Positions 14,988 to 17,613 of a stretch of DNA of 17,613 nt are shown here, piece after piece. The translations under genes were made by a program, and so were the position numbers. The DNA is taken from assembly GCA_944333305.1 (NCBI GenBank), contig CALVKV010000017.1, forward strand, positions 1 through 17,613. The letters are read 5' to 3'. The notes under the pieces are model-generated. The model ran no database searches. It had not been told where the DNA came from and saw only the letters and a program-made list of their open reading frames with translations. How positions within the stretch are numbered: position 1 is the stretch's first letter; every line of letters begins with the position of its first letter. The stretch comes from an uncultured Bacilli bacterium (GTDB taxonomy: Bacteria > Bacillota_I > Bacilli_A > RF39 > UBA660).

Positions 14988-16643
14988 ATGATAGAAGAAA
15001 TTAAAGTAACAATTAATGGTAAAGAACAATCAGTTCCTCGTGGTATAACTTTATTACAACTAAGTAAAGAATATGAGAAAGACTATCGTTTTCCTATTAT
15101 TCTTGCTAGTGTCAATAATGTATATAGAGAACTTAGTTATGTTGTTAATGATCCTTGTGGTATTAATTTTTATGATTTAAATTCTAAAATAGGAAATAGA
15201 GCCCATATTGCAGGTTTAACTTTTCTTTTAGTAGTTGCAGTAAAAGAGATGTTTGGACTTGATGCTAATATTAAAGTAATGCATTCTTTAGATAAAGGAA
15301 TATATATAGAAACAAGTTTTCCTCTTACAGAGACAATATTAAAATCTATTGCTAAGAAAATGTTAAAATTAGTAGATATGGATATGGCTATTACAAAAGT
15401 AAGTGTAGAAAGAATATCTGCTATACATTATTTTGAGAGTATTAATGATTTAGCAAAGGCTAGGATTATGAAATATAATACTAATACTTTTATTACTCTA
15501 TATAGACTTTCTAATTATTATAATTATTTTTATCATCAAATGCCGCCTTCTACGTCTAGTTTAAAAGAGTTTAAATTGACATTTTTAAATGACAATGGTT
15601 TTGTGTTGCAATTTCCGACAGCATATTCTAATAATCAAATTAAGCCTTATGTTCATCATGCTAATATGTTTAAAGTCTTTAAAGAATGTAGAGATTGGAC
15701 TAAATTAATGAAAATAGAAACGATTGCTGATTTAAATGATGTGATTAGTAGGGGAAAGATTGCTGACTTAATTAGAATAGATGAAACTTTACAAAGTAAT
15801 AGACTTTTAGGTGTGGCTAGAAAGATAGTAGATGCCAAAAAAGATAAAAGGATAATTTTATTAGCAGGGCCTTCTTCTAGTGGTAAGACTACAACTACTT
15901 CTAAGTTGTGTATGTATTTGAAAAGTTTTGGTCTTAATCCAAAGATGATTAGTATGGATGATTATTTTGTTGATAGAGAAAAAACGCCAGTTAATGAAAA
16001 GGGAGAAAAAGATTATGAGTGTTTTGAAGCCGTTGATAATAAGTTATTAACTAGACAGATTAATGATTTATTAAGTGGTAAAGAAGTAATGGCACCAGTA
16101 TATAATTTTAAAGAGGGCGTTAAAGAGTTTGTTAAAGAGTTAAAACTTGATAAGAATGATATTTTATTAATAGAAGGTATACATGCTTTGAATCCTAAAG
16201 TTTTAAAAGAGATTCCTGCGAAAAATAAATTTAAGGTCTATTTGTCAGCTTTGACAGAACTTAATATAGATTATCATAATCGTTTTCCAACTACAGATAA
16301 TAGACTTTTAAGGAGAATTATAAGAGATAATAGAACAAGAGGCTATAATGTTGTAGATACGTTAAAAGTATGGAATAATGTTAGGAGTGGTGAAGAAAAA
16401 TATATATTCCCTTATCAAGACGAAGCGGATATTACTATAAATACAGCATTAATTTATGAGCTTGCAGTTTTAAAAACATATGTAGAGCCTCTTTTGTATT
16501 CTGTTGATGAAGATTCTATTTATTATGAAGAAGCAAAGAGATTACTTAATGTTTTAAGGCTAATTTTGCCAATACCAAGTGAAAGTATTCCAGATGATTC
16601 TATAATTAGAGAGTTTATTGGTGGTAGTTGTTATCATGATTAA
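14988..16643 (+). CDS. TGS-domain nucleoside (uridine) kinase-like protein
   Basis: A 551-residue cytoplasmic fusion known in Firmicutes and Thermotogae as 'nucleoside kinase'. An N-terminal TGS-like domain (about 4-65) and a region resembling the editing/additional domain of threonyl-tRNA synthetase (about 65-180) precede a P-loop uridine kinase/phosphoribulokinase-type domain (about 285-500). The kinase part has Walker A GPSSSGKT (294-301), SMDDYFVDREKTP (322-334), LIEGIHALNP, and RRIIRDNRTRG, the phosphate-contacting basic segment. The ThrRS-like part retains only one histidine (RAHIAGLTF, His73) where editing domains have an HxxxH metal pair, so editing is unlikely. The start ATG 14988 has GAGGGTG 5 nt upstream. 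It is monocistronic, with its own promoter and terminator. The expected reaction is ATP-dependent phosphorylation of uridine/cytidine-like nucleosides; the true substrate is unproven. Confidence 0.9.
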   Translation: MIEEIKVTINGKEQSVPRGITLLQLSKEYEKDYRFPIILASVNNVYRELSYVVNDPCGINFYDLNSKIGNRAHIAGLTFLLVVAVKEMFGLDANIKVMHSLDKGIYIETSFPLTETILKSIAKKMLKLVDMDMAITKVSVERISAIHYFESINDLAKARIMKYNTNTFITLYRLSNYYNYFYHQMPPSTSSLKEFKLTFLNDNGFVLQFPTAYSNNQIKPYVHHANMFKVFKECRDWTKLMKIETIADLNDVISRGKIADLIRIDETLQSNRLLGVARKIVDAKKDKRIILLAGPSSSGKTTTTSKLCMYLKSFGLNPKMISMDDYFVDREKTPVNEKGEKDYECFEAVDNKLLTRQINDLLSGKEVMAPVYNFKEGVKEFVKELKLDKNDILLIEGIHALNPKVLKEIPAKNKFKVYLSALTELNIDYHNRFPTTDNRLLRRIIRDNRTRGYNVVDTLKVWNNVRSGEEKYIFPYQDEADITINTALIYELAVLKTYVEPLLYSVDEDSIYYEEAKRLLNVLRLILPIPSESIPDDSIIREFIGGSCYHD

Positions 16644-16649
16644 TATAAA

Positions 16650-16678
16650 AAACCTTGATAAAAATAGTCAAGGTTTTA
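16650..16678. terminator. Bidirectional terminator between kinase and flavoprotein genes
   Basis: AAAACCTTGA (16650-16659) and TCAAGGTTTT (16669-16678) form a 10-bp stem with a 9-nt loop. The run of A residues on the left (16648-16653) gives a T-run on the minus strand, so it ends the flavoprotein-rubredoxin gene, whose stop is 5 nt away, as well as the kinase gene. Confidence 0.87.
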
Positions 16679-16683
16679 GTTAT

Positions 16684-17343
16684 TTATAATTTTATGAATT
16701 TATCTTTGCCTACTCCGCATATTGGACATTTCCAATCATTAGGTAAATCTTCAAATTTTGTTTTTTCTTTTTCATCATCGTATATATATCCACAAACTGT
16801 ACATTTATATTTATTTCCTTTTTTGTTCAAGTTAATATTCTCCTCCTTTATGTAAGTAGGTGCTTTAGATGGAGATTTTCCTTTTAATATTTCATGATAA
16901 TATTTATATGTCATAGGCGTATCATTAGTTAATTGTTCTGCTTTTTTGACTCTTATTAGAAATATATCATGTGTTTCTGCATTTATAATATTAATAACGT
17001 CTCCTATTATATAAGCACAGGTACTTTCTTTAACTATTGGTAGATTGTCTATTTCTTTGTAATTGGTTTCTTTAAATTTATCTGTATTTTTTGATGAAAA
17101 GTAGCCAAATCTACTGATTAGTTCTTTATTAGTTTTTTCTGATAATATTGAAATACTACATTTTTTTGTCTCTTTAAGGGCTTTGTTTGTATAATTATCT
17201 TTATTTAAACTAATAGAAATAATTGGTTTTTCTGAAGTTATTTGAGTAGCTGTGTTTATAATACACCCTATATTTTTATTATTCTCTTTTGTTGTAATTA
17301 TATACATACCATATGTTATATTATTTAATGCTTGTAAATTCAT
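16684..17343 (-). CDS. Flavin reductase-like/rubredoxin fusion (high-molecular-weight rubredoxin type)
   Basis: Redox protein of 219 residues. Residues 1-155 form an FMN-binding split-barrel flavin-reductase domain ([40 protein letters not shown]), and residues 178-219 form a C-terminal rubredoxin with Cys181, Cys184, Cys206 and Cys209 ([20 protein letters not shown]) binding one iron. This layout is that of high-molecular-weight rubredoxin, which in anaerobes passes electrons from NAD(P)H to flavodiiron proteins for oxygen or nitric-oxide removal. The rubredoxin loop between the Cys pairs is 21 residues rather than the usual 29, a shortened form. Start: ATG 17343 follows GGAGG (17354-17350) at 6 nt; a longer frame to 17412 would read across the promoter. 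Partner proteins are not in the window, so the role is inferred. Confidence 0.9.
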   Translation of the reverse strand: MNLQALNNITYGMYIITTKENNKNIGCIINTATQITSEKPIISISLNKDNYTNKALKETKKCSISILSEKTNKELISRFGYFSSKNTDKFKETNYKEIDNLPIVKESTCAYIIGDVINIINAETHDIFLIRVKKAEQLTNDTPMTYKYYHEILKGKSPSKAPTYIKEENINLNKKGNKYKCTVCGYIYDDEKEKTKFEDLPNDWKCPICGVGKDKFIKL

Positions 17344-17365
17344 TTTTACCTCCTTCATATATACT

Positions 17366-17374
17366 ATTATAGCA
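17366..17374 (-). promoter_or_regulatory. Extended -10 promoter of the flavoprotein-rubredoxin gene
   Basis: On the minus strand TGC followed by TATAAT (17374-17366) is a perfect extended -10. The -35 at 17 bp is poor (TTAAAA). Predicted start is near 17359, leaving about 16 nt of leader that includes the GGAGG ribosome site. Confidence 0.7.
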
Positions 17375-17439
17375 TGTTTAAAATGGATTTTAAAAATATA
17401 TGCAAGCTTCAATGACTAAAAAATATCAAGAAAATAGTA

Positions 17440-17468
17440 TTGACAAGACTTGGTGTTGATGCTATATT
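17440..17468 (+). promoter_or_regulatory. Strong promoter of rpsL/str operon
   Basis: Consensus TTGACA (17440-17445), a 17-bp spacer and TATATT (17463-17468), with TGC (17460-17462) giving an extended -10. This is the strongest promoter in the window, as expected for a ribosomal protein operon. Predicted start is near 17475, leaving a leader of about 95 nt. Confidence 0.9.
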
Positions 17469-17485
17469 AAGTATGCTGGTTTAAA

Positions 17486-17524
17486 TTTAGTTTTGCTTAT
17501 GGCAAAACTTTATTTAGAACTAAA
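17486..17524 (+). promoter_or_regulatory. Structured leader of rpsL, possible attenuator
   Basis: AGTTTTGC (17489-17496) pairs with GCAAAACT (17502-17509), an 8-bp stem with a 5-nt loop followed by TTATTT, resembling an intrinsic terminator. TTTAGTTTT (17486-17494) can instead pair with AGAACTAAA (17516-17524), 9 pairs with one wobble, which would prevent the first hairpin. The two structures are mutually exclusive, the layout of an attenuator. Confidence 0.45.
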
Positions 17525-17569
17525 AATGATACACCCGGATATGTGTAAAGAAAGGAGTTAATGATTACA

Positions 17570-17613
17570 ATGCCTACAGTAAATCAATTAGTTCGTAAAG
17601 GTAGAGGAAGTAA
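17570..17613 (+). CDS. rpsL: Ribosomal protein S12, 3' partial
   Basis: Only the first 14 codons are inside the window: MPTVNQLVRKGRGS, which is the conserved N-terminus of 30S protein S12, a decoding-centre protein that in most bacteria is the first gene of the str operon (rpsL, rpsG, fusA, tuf). ATG 17570 gives the canonical N-terminus. An in-frame ATG at 17561 would add MIT; it lies only 3 nt after AAAGGAG (17551-17557), too close, while 17570 is 12 nt away, rather far, so the choice rests on family conservation. The rest of the gene continues beyond the window. Confidence 0.92.
   Translation, partial: MPTVNQLVRKGRGS

Noticed and set aside
15656..15838. Minus-strand open frame within the nucleoside kinase gene
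   Set aside because: Shadow of a real gene; no ribosome site or family features.
16655..16855. Plus-strand open frame antisense to the rubredoxin domain
   Set aside because: It begins inside the bidirectional terminator and runs antisense to a conserved rubredoxin domain.

Overview
The window is 17.6 kb of very AT-rich bacterial chromosome that reads as a low-GC Firmicute, probably a Bacilli-type or Mollicutes-relative gut lineage. The grounds are base composition, strong AGGAGG or GGTGAT Shine-Dalgarno sequences, and gene order matching two conserved Bacillus neighbourhoods. The genetic code is standard: TGA ends the S66 peptidase and thioredoxin reductase genes and TGG encodes Trp. Species cannot be named from this sequence. 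No tRNA, rRNA, CRISPR array, insertion sequence or phage module was seen; this is core chromosome.

Layout. (1) 1-4652, plus strand: a tight operon of cysS (5' end outside the window), a YugP-type membrane zinc peptidase, mrnC, an MccF-like S66 peptidase, rlmB and a SigH-like sigma factor. It is the Bacillus cysS-mrnC-rlmB-yacP-sigH cluster with two peptidase genes inserted and yacP missing. (2) 4736-5428: an unrecognised tail-anchored protein with a degenerate kinase-like motif, ending in a hairpin terminator. (3) 5590-12394: a promoter followed by uvrA, a PF04020 membrane protein, lgt, trxB, yvcK and whiA, closed by a terminator. This resembles the Bacillus uvrA/lgt/trxB/yvcK/whiA region without hprK, rapZ (yvcJ) or crh. 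(4) 12508-14297: an AIM24-family gene, a convergent tandem-XRE regulator sharing its terminator, and a DUF3006 gene whose start is problematic. (5) 14294-16643: clpP (minus) divergent from a TGS/uridine-kinase-like fusion, separated by a control region with an 11-bp direct repeat. (6) 16684-17343 (minus): a flavin-reductase/rubredoxin fusion. (7) 17440-17613: a strong promoter, a structured leader and the first codons of rpsL, the probable start of the str ribosomal operon.

The genes cover translation (cysS, rlmB, mrnC, rpsL), envelope biogenesis (lgt, YugP-like, S66 peptidase, YvcK as a link between metabolism and the wall), cell division (whiA), repair (uvrA), protein quality control (clpP) and redox homeostasis (trxB, flavoprotein-rubredoxin). 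The least explained items are the tail-anchored pseudokinase-like protein next to the sigma factor, the thioredoxin reductase with altered NADPH-binding motifs, the repeat between clpP and the kinase gene, the rpsL leader with two mutually exclusive hairpins, and a DUF3006 gene with a strong ribosome site but no canonical start codon after it.
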